From contig CAZSUA010000073.1 in assembly GCA_964609655.1 (NCBI GenBank), positions 1 to 19,379 of the forward strand: DNA of 19,379 nt, given 5' to 3'. Shown here piece by piece: positions 1 to 7,514 of this stretch. A model generated the notes under the pieces. The model saw only the letters and a list, made by a program, of their open reading frames with translations. It made no database searches and was not told where the DNA came from. The stretch is from JBBRRP01 sp964609655 (GTDB lineage: Bacteria; Myxococcota_A; Polyangia; Polyangiales; Polyangiaceae). The position numbers and the translations under genes were made by a program. Position 1 is the first letter of the stretch; every line of letters begins with the position of its first letter.

Positions 1-60
1 GGGTTTGGGGGCGGCGGCGGTGGGCGTTCAGGTGGCGGTGGAGCCTCAGGCTCATGGTAG
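1..60 (+). CDS. C-terminal end of a TPM-domain (YgcG-like) protein, partial
   Basis: Reading from base 1 in frame 1 gives 19 codons and a TAG at 58-60. The fragment is almost all glycine and serine, starts Gly-Phe-Gly and ends Gly-Ala-Ser-Gly-Ser-Trp. Exported TPM-domain proteins of the YgcG type typically end in such a Gly-rich tail with a final Gly-Ser/Ala-Ser-Gly-X-Trp. The next gene encodes another TPM domain, and the two types are often paired (commonly after a LemA gene), which supports the call. The body of the gene lies outside the window, so signal peptide, TPM domain and membrane anchor cannot be checked. The identification rests on the tail pattern and the neighbour only. Confidence 0.6.
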   Translation, partial: GFGGGGGGRSGGGGASGSW

Positions 61-73
61 AGGAGAATCTGTA

Positions 74-517
74 GTGCTCTGGTTTGGTCGTCGAAAAAAC
101 GCGCGCTTAGTGGATCGGGAACTGGTGCGGCAAGCGATCATCGCGGCGGAGCTTGGTACCTCCGGGGAGATCCGTGTCTCTTTGGCTCCCTTCTTTTGGG
201 GCAATGTGAGAAAGGCGGCCGAACGTGCCTTCGTCCGCCTCGGAATGACCAACACACGTGATCGCAACGGTATCCTGTTCTTCGTGGTACCATCGCGCCG
301 AGCTTTTGTAGTGCTGGGGGACGCTGGCATTCACGCACGGGTGGGCCAACAGTTTTGGGATGATCTTGCGCGGATCCTAGCCACGCATTTTAAGCATGCT
401 GAGTTTACCGCGGGACTCGTGGCGGCCATATCTCTGGCGGGAGAGCAGCTAGCTAACTACTTTCCCTACCAGCCTGACGCCGACAAGAACGAGCTTCCCA
501 ATGAGATGGACGGCTAG
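74..517 (+). CDS. Small TPM-domain protein
   Basis: This encodes a 147-residue protein of the TPM (Psb32/YgcG/MOLO-1) fold. The start chosen is GTG at 74, preceded by AGGAGAA at 61-67 and 13 bases after the stop of the upstream TPM gene; a longer reading from TTG at 5 would only overlap that gene. The protein opens with a basic stretch, then a TPM-like core from about residue 20 to 130 with an 'SGEIRVSL' strand, an 'NGILFFVV' strand, and the diagnostic 'VVLGDAGIHARVG' segment followed by 'FWDDL'. No signal peptide or membrane segment is visible, unlike the exported partner, so it is probably cytoplasmic or peripheral. Biochemical roles of TPM domains are poorly defined; some show acid phosphatase activity and Psb32 protects photosystem II. 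Family assignment is good, function unknown. Confidence 0.75.
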   Translation: MLWFGRRKNARLVDRELVRQAIIAAELGTSGEIRVSLAPFFWGNVRKAAERAFVRLGMTNTRDRNGILFFVVPSRRAFVVLGDAGIHARVGQQFWDDLARILATHFKHAEFTAGLVAAISLAGEQLANYFPYQPDADKNELPNEMDG

Positions 518-541
518 ACCCCTCCCCCCAGGGAGCCGCCG

Positions 542-1129
542 TTAGCGCTTTTTCGCGGATTTTTTCGATGATTTCTTGGTGTTGGTCTCGACGCCGGGCT
601 TTTTGGCAGTCGGGGCTGCCTTCTCAACCGGGGACTTCGGAGAAGCCTTCTTGGCAGGCGTTTTAGCAGTCGCTTTGTTTGAAGGTGCTGCCTTGGCAGC
701 TTTCTCTGGCGCAGCCTTCGCCGCTTTCTTTGCCGGTGTTTTCTTCACAGGCTTCTCAGCCGGTGGCGGAGGCGCACCTGCCCCGGATTGCCAAACGCCA
801 AGACCGGCCCCGCTCGGATCCATGAAGATCCCGATCGCACCCATGTTACCAATGTCTTGATAAGCCACGATAACGCGAGCGCCACCCTTGGCGGCTTTCG
901 CGATCGTCTTCTTCACGTCGTCAACCTGAACGTAAGGTAACCACGCCGTGGGTTGCTCCGGCATCGACTTCTTCGTCATGCCTCCGCCCGTTCCGGATCC
1001 GACGTTGATCATGGTGTAGCCCATTTCAGGCAGATCAGCGAGGTTCCAATCGAAGACTGATTTGTAGAATTTCTTGGCCTTGGCTACGTCATCCGTGCTG
1101 AGTTCAATGTGTGCAAATGGATTTGGCAT
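542..1129 (-). CDS. VOC-family (glyoxalase/bleomycin-resistance fold) protein with lysine-rich histone-H1-like tail
   Basis: This 195-residue protein has two parts. Residues 1-117 form a single VOC module: 'FAHIELSTDDVAKAKKFY' start, 'VFDWNL', 'YVQVDDV', and the closing 'IFMDPSGAGLGVWQ', which matches the usual '(F/M)DP(S/T)GA..G.WQ' ending. His7 is a candidate metal ligand; VOC proteins dimerise to build an active site, but the substrate cannot be told from sequence. Residues 120-195 are a proline run followed by repeats of the K-A-A-P/P-A-K-K type, with about 22 lysines in the last 72 residues, much like eukaryotic histone H1 tails and bacterial H1-like proteins. Start ATG at 1129 is chosen because homology begins there and TAGGAAA lies 9-10 bases upstream; a longer frame to 1405 adds 92 unrelated residues. 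It converges on the TPM gene 24 bp away. Confidence 0.8.
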   Translation of the reverse strand: MPNPFAHIELSTDDVAKAKKFYKSVFDWNLADLPEMGYTMINVGSGTGGGMTKKSMPEQPTAWLPYVQVDDVKKTIAKAAKGGARVIVAYQDIGNMGAIGIFMDPSGAGLGVWQSGAGAPPPPAEKPVKKTPAKKAAKAAPEKAAKAAPSNKATAKTPAKKASPKSPVEKAAPTAKKPGVETNTKKSSKKSAKKR

Positions 1130-1496
1130 GTTGGGGTTTCCTACCAATTTGAGAGAGAGCCGTTCGCGGCAGGGCCATGCTAGGCTAGCGGAATAGGCGT
1201 CGGCTAGATCCTTCCGCGGCCCCCTAGCAGCCCCCTTTAAGAAAGTCCGCCCGTCGCAGTCCGACTCCCAGGTGCGCTTGGGACAGCCTGTCCTCCCCGC
1301 ACGCGGCGTGGATCGCTCCCTAGTGGGCGCCGGACTGATGGCTTGCAGATGCACCATTTTCGGCGTGCCCACATCCAAGTGCGAAGCAAGCGATGATCGA
1401 GACACCCATTAGCCATCGAACTCATAGCACTTGCATCTGCGATTCTCCGATTGACGCTGTCCTCATGGCGCCACGTTGGCCGCTAAGTCTACGCGG

Positions 1497-1518
1497 GCGC
1501 AAAGAGCGAAATTTGCGC
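1497..1518. promoter_or_regulatory. Perfect 7-bp inverted repeat upstream of the beta-mannosidase gene
   Basis: GCGCAAA at 1497-1503 and TTTGCGC at 1512-1518 are perfect reverse complements separated by 8 bases. Arms and spacing suit a dimeric regulator such as a LacI- or TetR-type protein. It lies 175 bp before the proposed mannosidase start. No regulator gene is adjacent, so operator function is only an inference, and chance occurrence is not excluded. Confidence 0.3.
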
Positions 1519-1613
1519 CAATTTGAACCTATCATGGACTTTCGACCCATCCGCTCTGCACTCCCCGGCCCACTTGCCTCAATGGATGGGCCAATTTCGG
1601 CTCTGGCGGCAGT

Positions 1614-1675
1614 TTGACAGTTCTGAAAGCCCTTGCGCCGCGCAATCCAGGCCTGATTGTCAGTTCTCAAACCGC
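1614..1675. repeat. Two-copy direct repeat upstream of the beta-mannosidase start
   Basis: TTGACAGTTCTGAAAGCCC at 1614-1632 and TTGTCAGTTCTCAAACCGC at 1657-1675 match at 15 of 19 positions. Their period is 43 bp, about four helical turns, so both would face the same side of the DNA. The second copy ends 18 bp before the ATG at 1694. A weak sigma70-like match uses its TTGTCA (1657-1662) and TATGCG (1680-1685) with a 17-bp spacer, which would place transcription start almost at the start codon. A regulator-binding site is plausible but unproven. Confidence 0.35.
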
Positions 1676-1693
1676 CCAGTATGCGGCGTCAGC

Positions 1694-4267
1694 ATGACGA
1701 TTCATTCTCTCGATGGCCGTTGGTCCTTTCGCTGCCCACACCAGCCCAGGGGCAAAGCTCCGCCTTCGCTCGGACTCGGGCAGCTCATGCCGGCAACCAT
1801 GCCAGGCACTGTTCACTATGCCCTTCAGAAGCTGGGGAAGATTTCCGATCCTTACCATGCTCGTAACGAGCTCGACGTGCAGTGGATCGATGAACAAGAT
1901 TGGGAGCTTTCCCGTAGCATTCTAGTGAGTGACGGTGACTGCCAGAGAGCGCGCCAGGAGCTTATCTTTGATGGCCTCGACACCATTGCCACGATTCGCC
2001 TCAACGGAAAGAAGGTTGGCCACTCGGTGAACATGTTTCGCCAGGTAGTGTGTGACGTGTCGGGCGTGCTTCGACCGGGCGATAATCAGCTTTCGATCCT
2101 CTTTGAAAGCCCCACCGCCTACGCCGCAGCCGAACACAAGCGGCACGGCTCATGCGCCAGCAATCAACAAGACTTCGTTTGGCAAACAGGCGAACGCAGG
2201 CAAACCTGTCGCGAATGGATCAGAAAAACTCAGTGCCATTTCGGCTGGGATTGGGGGGTATATCTGGCCACTTCAGGCGTGTGGCAACCCGCTCGCCTCG
2301 AATGCTCCGAAGCACCCAGAATAGCTTCAACCAAGACCCACCAGACGCACCACGGCCGCCTCGGAGAACCCACTCGGGTAGATCTCGAGATCACCACGTT
2401 TCTCGATTCTTCCATCGCACAGCGCGGTCAGCTGAAGGTTTGTTGTGGCGACCAAGAGGTCACCCAAACGGCACGCCTCCGGGCAGGCGAGAATCGCGTG
2501 AAGGCCAAGCTCAGCATGGAATCCCCAAAGCTCTGGTGGCCGGCGGGAGAAGGTGAGCAACACCTCTACAAGCTCTCTATTCATTGGCAAGGTGAGAATG
2601 GGAGCCAGACGGCTCTCGAGCGCCGGATTGGGCTCCGCACTGTCGAACTCGTGACTGAAGACGATGCCCAAAAGAGCACAGAAGCTGGACAGTCTTTCTT
2701 CTTCCGGGTGAATGGTCGAGCGATATTTGCGCGAGGCGCCGATTGGATCCCGGTCGATCAATTCGTGGACCGAGCCCAACCCGCCGTCTACCGGCACCTC
2801 CTCGGGAGCATGCGCGAAGCGCACATGAATATGGTGCGGGTGTGGGGCGGCGGGTGGTACGAGCAAGAAATTTTCTACGATCTCTGTGACGAACTCGGCC
2901 TGCTCGTCTGGCAAGATTTCATGATGGCGTGCGCGCTTTACCCGGCCCACCAAGCCTTCGTCGACGAGCTTTCGGCAGAAGCCCAATACCAAGTGCGCCG
3001 CCTCCACGACCACGCTTGCATCGCGCTTTGGTGCGGCGACAACGAGAACGCTGCGGGCCTCATGGAGTGGTGGGTCAAAAAGCCGAATTTCAAGACCCAT
3101 TGGGCGAGCTACAAGCGCACACTCACTGCCCTCAGGAAAACCTGTGAGCGCGAAGACACCACGCGCCGTTTCTGGCTATCCAGCCCCTCGAATAACGATT
3201 TCGAAGCGCACCCGAACGATCCCAAGCGCGGGAACGTGCACTCCTGGGATGTTTGGCATCGCAAAAAGCCATTCTCGAACTACCTGACCGTGAAGCCCCG
3301 TTTCGTTTCCGAGTTTGGTTTTCAGTCTTTCCCTGAACCACGAACGATCCGAAAAGTGGTGCCCGAAGAACACTGCAATCCATCGAGCCGAGTGATGGAA
3401 CACCATCAACGCTCCAACGAAGGCAATCTGCGCATTACCAACACGATGGCGCGTGAGCTACCGATCCCGAAGGATTTCGATACGTTTTGCTGGGCTTCAC
3501 AAATCAATCAGGCACTGGCGATCCGAACCGCCGTTGAACACTGGCGCCGCCTGAAGCCTTACTGCATGGGTGCGCTCTTCTGGCAGATCAACGACTTATG
3601 GCCAGCGGCGTCTTGGAGTTCCATCGACTACTTCGGACGCTGGAAAGTACTGCAACATGAGGCCGTCCGCTTCTTTGCTCCGCTTTTGGTCTCGCTCCAA
3701 CCCGAAGACGGCAAGCTCAACGTCTGGCTTACTTCCGATCTGCCAGATGCACTGTCGCTTGCGGGAGAGCTCGTTGTGCTCAGCTGGGCGGGCAAACGGA
3801 TCACCAAAACAGTGCTCAAGACTCGGCTCCGTCCCCTGGAAAGCTGGAAGCTTGCCAGCATTCCTTTTGACAAGCTGCTGGCCGGAAAAACGGAAGCGCA
3901 TGAGGTCTGCTGCTTTGTGACGCTCAAAGGTTCCGGCCACATCGCAGCGAACTACACAGCGCTCGTGCCCTGGAAGTGGATCACGCTACCCAAACCAAAG
4001 ACTAAAACTACCCTGCGCGAACGAAACGGCAAGCTCGAGGCCGTGGTGCAGTGTGAAGCTGTGACGCCATTCTTCCATGCCGAGCTCAACGGAACCGAAG
4101 GACATTTTGTTGGCGACTGGCGTGTGTTGCGCCCAGGCACTCATGTTCTGCCCTATGTTTTCCACGACGAACGAGCCACACGAACGCTAACGCTGGCCGC
4201 CGCCCGCAAACGCCTGTCCTGCTTCAGCTTCTACGACTTAAGCGCACATCGATCTCGACGGTGCTAG
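1694..4267 (+). CDS. Beta-mannosidase, glycoside hydrolase family 2
   Basis: This 857-residue protein is a family GH2 beta-mannosidase, which releases terminal beta-D-mannose from mannan oligosaccharides or N-glycan cores with retention of configuration. It starts 'MTIHSLDGRWSF', the usual sugar-binding beginning, and continues with immunoglobulin-like domains. The catalytic barrel includes 'FARGADWIPVDQF', 'MVRVWGGGWYEQEIFYDLCD' and 'LVWQDFMMACALYPA'. The acid/base glutamate is E451 in 'WCGDNEN' (the family usually has GNNE) and the nucleophile is E540 in 'SEFGFQSFPE', a spacing typical of the family. Length matches known enzymes (about 820-880). There is no signal peptide, so it is probably cytoplasmic and would act on imported oligosaccharides. 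ATG at 1694 is preferred although its ribosome site is poor; a TTG at 1523 in the same frame adds 57 non-homologous residues. No mannan transporter or other glycosidase is nearby. Confidence 0.93.
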   Translation: MTIHSLDGRWSFRCPHQPRGKAPPSLGLGQLMPATMPGTVHYALQKLGKISDPYHARNELDVQWIDEQDWELSRSILVSDGDCQRARQELIFDGLDTIATIRLNGKKVGHSVNMFRQVVCDVSGVLRPGDNQLSILFESPTAYAAAEHKRHGSCASNQQDFVWQTGERRQTCREWIRKTQCHFGWDWGVYLATSGVWQPARLECSEAPRIASTKTHQTHHGRLGEPTRVDLEITTFLDSSIAQRGQLKVCCGDQEVTQTARLRAGENRVKAKLSMESPKLWWPAGEGEQHLYKLSIHWQGENGSQTALERRIGLRTVELVTEDDAQKSTEAGQSFFFRVNGRAIFARGADWIPVDQFVDRAQPAVYRHLLGSMREAHMNMVRVWGGGWYEQEIFYDLCDELGLLVWQDFMMACALYPAHQAFVDELSAEAQYQVRRLHDHACIALWCGDNENAAGLMEWWVKKPNFKTHWASYKRTLTALRKTCEREDTTRRFWLSSPSNNDFEAHPNDPKRGNVHSWDVWHRKKPFSNYLTVKPRFVSEFGFQSFPEPRTIRKVVPEEHCNPSSRVMEHHQRSNEGNLRITNTMARELPIPKDFDTFCWASQINQALAIRTAVEHWRRLKPYCMGALFWQINDLWPAASWSSIDYFGRWKVLQHEAVRFFAPLLVSLQPEDGKLNVWLTSDLPDALSLAGELVVLSWAGKRITKTVLKTRLRPLESWKLASIPFDKLLAGKTEAHEVCCFVTLKGSGHIAANYTALVPWKWITLPKPKTKTTLRERNGKLEAVVQCEAVTPFFHAELNGTEGHFVGDWRVLRPGTHVLPYVFHDERATRTLTLAAARKRLSCFSFYDLSAHRSRRC

Positions 4268-4397
4268 CGCCAGCAGCACTGCAAAAGGTCTCGATGGATC
4301 TAGCCCCGCGAGTACTCCAGTCGCTCTCGCAACTCACCGCTCTTTTCGTCCATCTCCGACTCTTCCGCTCTGCGAGCGCCTTCGGTTTGGATGGAGT

Positions 4398-4428
4398 CTA
4401 GACGGGCGCGCAAAGCGCCCCCGTCTAG
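4398..4428. terminator. GC-rich hairpin between convergent genes
   Basis: CTAGACGGGCGC at 4398-4409 can pair with GCGCCCCCGTCTAG at 4415-4428 around a 5-base loop, with two unpaired cytosines. It lies 130 bp after the beta-mannosidase stop and before the end of the convergent cold-shock gene, as expected for a shared transcription end. There is no clear T-tract on either strand, so it is not a textbook intrinsic terminator; it may stabilise a 3' end. Confidence 0.45.
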
Positions 4429-4448
4429 CATCACTCAGTGCTGATTCG

Positions 4449-4470
4449 TATCTGAGCCTAAGCTCAGATA
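4449..4470 (-). terminator. Perfect hairpin overlapping the stop of the cold-shock gene
   Basis: TATCTGAGC at 4449-4457 and GCTCAGATA at 4462-4470 are perfect reverse complements with a CTAA loop. On the minus strand the hairpin includes the TGA stop (4466-4464) and the last codons of the cold-shock gene. No run of T follows, so it may be a processing or stability element rather than an intrinsic terminator. Confidence 0.4.
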
Positions 4471-4661
4471 GGTCGCACACTGATCGCACATGGGCCCTTT
4501 TGGCCCTGACCCTCAGTGAAGGACACTCGCTGTCCCTCTTCTAAATCCTCGAAGCGAGCTCCTTCGAGCGCTGACATGTGAAAGAAAAGATCTTTCCCAC
4601 TGCCAGTGTCAATGAAACCAAATCCGCGGTCCGTTTTTCTTTTGATTTTACCTTCAGCCAC
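4464..4661 (-). CDS. Cold-shock-domain (CspA-family) nucleic-acid-binding protein
   Basis: With the GTG start at 4661 this is a 65-residue single cold-shock domain, 'MAEGKIKRKTDRGFGFI...' to 'ISVRPI', the normal size for the CspA family. RNP1 is 'RGFGFI' and RNP2 is 'LFFHMS', the aromatic patches that stack on single-stranded RNA or DNA. These proteins melt RNA structure and act as chaperones or antiterminators. The frame is open upstream to an ATG at 4772, which would add 37 residues unlike any cold-shock protein; that stretch is better read as part of the 5' leader. An AAAGG about ten bases before the GTG could serve as ribosome site. If the ATG is used the protein would be 102 residues. 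The domain call is firm; the start is moderately sure. Confidence 0.88.
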   Translation of the reverse strand: MAEGKIKRKTDRGFGFIDTGSGKDLFFHMSALEGARFEDLEEGQRVSFTEGQGQKGPCAISVRPI

Positions 4662-4835
4662 TTTTGCATCGCCTTTGAAAATACGCCGCCGTGTTGCCAC
4701 CAAAGTGGCAGCAACTAAAGCCGCGTACGTATATCCGGGCACCGTAGCCTGAATTCGTCCTGAGCGTTCCATTCTTTATTCGCAAAAACCGCAGGAGGCG
4801 GGCCAGGGTGGCATAAATCCCGGAATACACGCCAC

Positions 4836-4865
4836 TTTACAGGCCGCCCCAAACGCCCGTGGCAA
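4836..4865 (-). promoter_or_regulatory. Candidate sigma70-type promoter for the cold-shock gene
   Basis: On the minus strand TTGCCA (4865-4860, five of six consensus bases) is followed after 18 bases by TGTAAA (4841-4836, four of six). Transcription would begin near 4829, giving a leader of roughly 165 bases to the GTG start. That is close to the long leader of E. coli cspA, which controls cold induction. The promoter is predicted by eye only. Confidence 0.35.
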
Positions 4866-4998
4866 GGGTTCGGCCCGAAAGGAGTGGGTTGCCTACATCC
4901 TCATCCCGAGGCTCTATTGCCGGGAGGGGGCTTGGTAGAGTCATGGAATGTAGATTTTCGGCACATCGGTTGCCTGGCCTAGGCGAGAGTTCCCTCCC

Positions 4999-6912
4999 AT
5001 GAGTGACTCCCCGAGCCACACCGAATCGGCATTGCGAAAACTCGAAGGGCTCTGGAAAAGAGAACTTGAGGCTGCTCGTCGGGTTGAGCAGGAGCAACGG
5101 GTCGCCACGCCGCTCGCCGAGCGAGTGCGCCGCGGCAACGCACTCCAGAAGCTGAAACTTGTGGAGGTGGAGGCCAAGATAGGCGGCCGGGCGCTGCTCT
5201 GGTTGCGGCCCAGCCAGCCCAAAGATCTGCAGGCATTCAAGTTGAACGGCGGGGAGCCTGTGTTGTTGTGGCAGGGGCACCCTGATCCCAAGACGGGTGA
5301 GCGAGGCACGTTGGTGCGCCGCACTGAGGAGCGCGTTGCCGTGATGGTGAGCGCCAATTACGCTGACTTCATTGAGGAGGGGAACTTCGAACTCGACCGA
5401 GAGGCACCTGAGATCACGTTTGAGCGCGGCAGGGCAGCGATCGCGCATTTCTTGACGAGCAGGGATCTGAAGAGCGGACGGGAGGCGTTGTTCGGGGAAC
5501 GCGTGCCACGCTTCGATGCAACGCTTCCAGAACTGACGTTCCGCGATCCCCATTTGAACGAGAGTCAGAAAGAGGCAGTGCGATTTGCGATGTCGGCACA
5601 GGAGATCGCACTGATTCATGGTCCACCTGGAACGGGCAAAACCCAGACATTGGTGGAAGTCGTGCGCCAAGCGCTGCAACGCGATCAGAGCGTGCTCGTG
5701 ACAGCTCCGAGCAATACGGCGGTCGACAATCTCACCGAAAGGATGCTGAAATCCGGACTGAAGCCGCTGCGGCTCGGACACCCTGCTCGAATTTCGGCGG
5801 CCGTCGAATCCCGCACCATGGATGTTTTGATCGAACAAACCGAGGAAAGTCAGCTGGCTCGCAAGTGGCTTGCTGATGCGCGAAACCTCAGGAATCGCCA
5901 CAACAATCGCAAAGCTCGGGGCAGCCTCAACCGCGCGTCGGGTCGCGACTTGCTGGCCGAGGCGAAAAAGCTTTCCCAAGATGCGCGCCGTAGCTTTGAC
6001 GCCGCACGGGCCAAGGTGCTGCGGCGCTGCCGAATTGTGTGCACCACCTGTGGCGGCGTGGATGTCAGCTTGCTCGGGGAAACGCGTTTTGATGTCGTGA
6101 TCATTGACGAAGCCACCCAAGCCCAAGATCCGATCGCCTTGGCAGCGCTCGAACGCGGCAAGCTCTGGATTTTGGCGGGAGATCCGCAGCAGCTCTCACC
6201 CACCGTGCTCGATCGCGACGCGCTGCTGCAGGGGCTTGGCACGACTCTTTTCGAGCGGCTCAGCGCGCAATGGCAGGAAAGCTGCACGCGCATGCTCACG
6301 GTGCAATATCGAATGCATGAAGGCCTCATCGCCTTTCCCTCTCGGAGCATGTATCAGGCTCGCTTAACGACAGACTTGTCAGTACAGGGTCGCAGTCTTG
6401 AGCAAGTGCTCGGGGCCACGCCCGATCCTGAGCGTCCGGGGCCTTTTCTTTTCTTGGACACCGACGGCATGGGGTTTATGGAGAGCGATCCGAGCGAAGA
6501 TGCCAGCACCAGCAATCCCGGCCAGGCAGAGCGCACGGCGATTGAGGTCAGAAGATTGCTCGCGCGCGGCGTGCCAGCTCAGGAAATCGCAACGATCACG
6601 CCCTACTCGGCTCAGGTGAAACGGCTGCGTGATTTACTTGCGTCGGAGGTCGCTCAGGGGCTCGAAATTGGGACCGTCGATGGATTTCAGGGCCGCGAGA
6701 AGGAGGTCATCGTTCTGGATCTCGTCCGCTCAAACGAACGTGGCCAAATTGGATTTTTGGCGGATGTGCGGCGAACCAATGTTGCCATCACCCGCGCTCG
6801 CAGCTTTCTGCTGGTGATCGGCGATGGCGCGACACTCGGTGGACACGAGTATTACAAGAGCCTGCTTGAGTTTGCCCAAGCCGAAGGGGCCTGGAAAAGC
6901 GCCTGGGCGTGA
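4999..6912 (+). CDS. UPF1/IGHMBP2-like SF1B DNA/RNA helicase
   Basis: This 637-residue ATPase belongs to superfamily 1B, the UPF1-like group that includes eukaryotic IGHMBP2 (SMUBP-2), Dna2 and Sen1; members translocate 5' to 3' on single-stranded nucleic acid. Visible motifs in order: Q-motif region 'LNESQKEAV', Walker A 'GPPGTGKT' (208-215), Ia 'APSNTAVDNL', Walker B 'DEATQ' (370-374), III 'GDPQQL' (394-399), IV 'QYRMHE', V 'TVDGFQGRE' (559-567), VI 'VAITRAR' (595-601). Residues 1-185 form the N-terminal 1B-like region; an Arg/Ala-rich helical insertion lies at about 290-350. Length fits IGHMBP2-like bacterial proteins without the R3H and zinc-finger tails. Start ATG at 4999 follows a weak GGCGAGAG. 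It stands alone and converges with the next gene 14 bp downstream. Physiological role is unknown. Confidence 0.93.
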   Translation: MSDSPSHTESALRKLEGLWKRELEAARRVEQEQRVATPLAERVRRGNALQKLKLVEVEAKIGGRALLWLRPSQPKDLQAFKLNGGEPVLLWQGHPDPKTGERGTLVRRTEERVAVMVSANYADFIEEGNFELDREAPEITFERGRAAIAHFLTSRDLKSGREALFGERVPRFDATLPELTFRDPHLNESQKEAVRFAMSAQEIALIHGPPGTGKTQTLVEVVRQALQRDQSVLVTAPSNTAVDNLTERMLKSGLKPLRLGHPARISAAVESRTMDVLIEQTEESQLARKWLADARNLRNRHNNRKARGSLNRASGRDLLAEAKKLSQDARRSFDAARAKVLRRCRIVCTTCGGVDVSLLGETRFDVVIIDEATQAQDPIALAALERGKLWILAGDPQQLSPTVLDRDALLQGLGTTLFERLSAQWQESCTRMLTVQYRMHEGLIAFPSRSMYQARLTTDLSVQGRSLEQVLGATPDPERPGPFLFLDTDGMGFMESDPSEDASTSNPGQAERTAIEVRRLLARGVPAQEIATITPYSAQVKRLRDLLASEVAQGLEIGTVDGFQGREKEVIVLDLVRSNERGQIGFLADVRRTNVAITRARSFLLVIGDGATLGGHEYYKSLLEFAQAEGAWKSAWA

Positions 6913-6926
6913 CTGCTACGCAAACG

Positions 6927-7514
6927 CTACTGCCCAAGCCGAAACGCCACGCCCACACTGCTGTTAACCACGGGGTACGTGTCGAGATGGCGATTGTAAT
7001 AACGTTTGTCCACCAACGGCGTCGCCACACCGAGATCGAGAGCCAGCCGAAACCCAGAATATTTGCCCCACCATACGGCTTCAGTGGTCGCGAAGAGCTC
7101 TCCGAGCTCCCCGAGGTATCCGCCGCGCGGACCGTCGAATAACCAATGTGATCCGAGGCCAGGGCCGATTGCGAGCACGACGCGCTTTCCCCGATAGACG
7201 GGAAAACGATGCTTCGCAGCCACGCCGATTCCCACGGTCCCAAGGAGCTGAGCCGCGACACCGCCTTCAAGCGAGAAGTTCCCGCCGAGCGGATGGATCT
7301 CAAGCGTAACGCCAATGGCATCAGGAAAGGAATACAGCGGCCGCAGACCCAAATCCACCAAACGCCACGGCTCGTGTGGGGGCGCAGCTTTCGCCGGATC
7401 TGACTCAGCCAGTGCCGACCCGTGCAGCAACAGGAATCCCGGAACTAAGAACCGAAGGAGACCTGTAGTGGTTCTGCTCCGCGCCCTCGGCCTAATCGTC
7501 TGCGCAACGGACAT
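6927..7514 (-). CDS. Exported small beta-barrel-like protein of unknown function
   Basis: This encodes 195 residues. A basic N-terminus and hydrophobic segment 'LLRFLVPGFLLLHGSALA' give a signal peptide with likely cleavage after Ala36. The mature part of about 160 residues alternates polar and hydrophobic residues in short strands rich in Gly and Tyr ('LGVATPLVDKRYYN', 'NSSVGVAFRLGQ'), a pattern seen in small outer-membrane barrels; this is an inference, no family was recognised. Its ATG follows the TGA of the desaturase gene with no gap (TGA-ATG), so it is co-transcribed and probably translated by reinitiation. The context suggests a lipid-related or envelope role, but no enzyme motif is visible. 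Confidence 0.65.
   Translation of the reverse strand: MSVAQTIRPRARSRTTTGLLRFLVPGFLLLHGSALAESDPAKAAPPHEPWRLVDLGLRPLYSFPDAIGVTLEIHPLGGNFSLEGGVAAQLLGTVGIGVAAKHRFPVYRGKRVVLAIGPGLGSHWLFDGPRGGYLGELGELFATTEAVWWGKYSGFRLALDLGVATPLVDKRYYNRHLDTYPVVNSSVGVAFRLGQ

Larger units (their letters stand above)
1130..1693. other. 564-bp divergent intergenic region, no gene recognised
   Basis: This region separates the divergently transcribed VOC gene and beta-mannosidase gene and must hold both promoters. Short open frames are present on both strands, but none has a recognisable product, and none has both a credible ribosome site and typical coding composition. What stands out is an inverted repeat at 1497-1518 and a direct repeat at 1614-1632/1657-1675, listed separately. 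I see no tRNA, riboswitch or remnant of a broken gene. Confidence 0.6.

Noticed and set aside
1130..1405. 92-residue N-terminal extension of the VOC protein
   Set aside because: No homology-like content; ATG 1129 with a ribosome site begins exactly at the VOC domain.
1614..1642. Promoter using the perfect TTGACA at 1614-1619
   Set aside because: No acceptable -10 sequence lies 15-19 bases downstream; the hexamer is better explained as part of the direct repeat.
1523..1693. 57-residue N-terminal extension of the beta-mannosidase
   Set aside because: The GH2 N-terminal domain begins at the ATG 1694, and the upstream stretch contains the direct repeats and promoter-like sequence.
2327..3100. 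257-residue minus-strand frame opposite the beta-mannosidase
   Set aside because: Shadow of a gene with clear catalytic motifs on the other strand.
4837..6126. Long 429-residue open frame on the minus strand opposite the helicase gene
   Set aside because: It is antisense to the helicase, whose plus-strand frame carries all SF1 motifs; the antisense frame shows no recognisable family and results from high-GC third positions.
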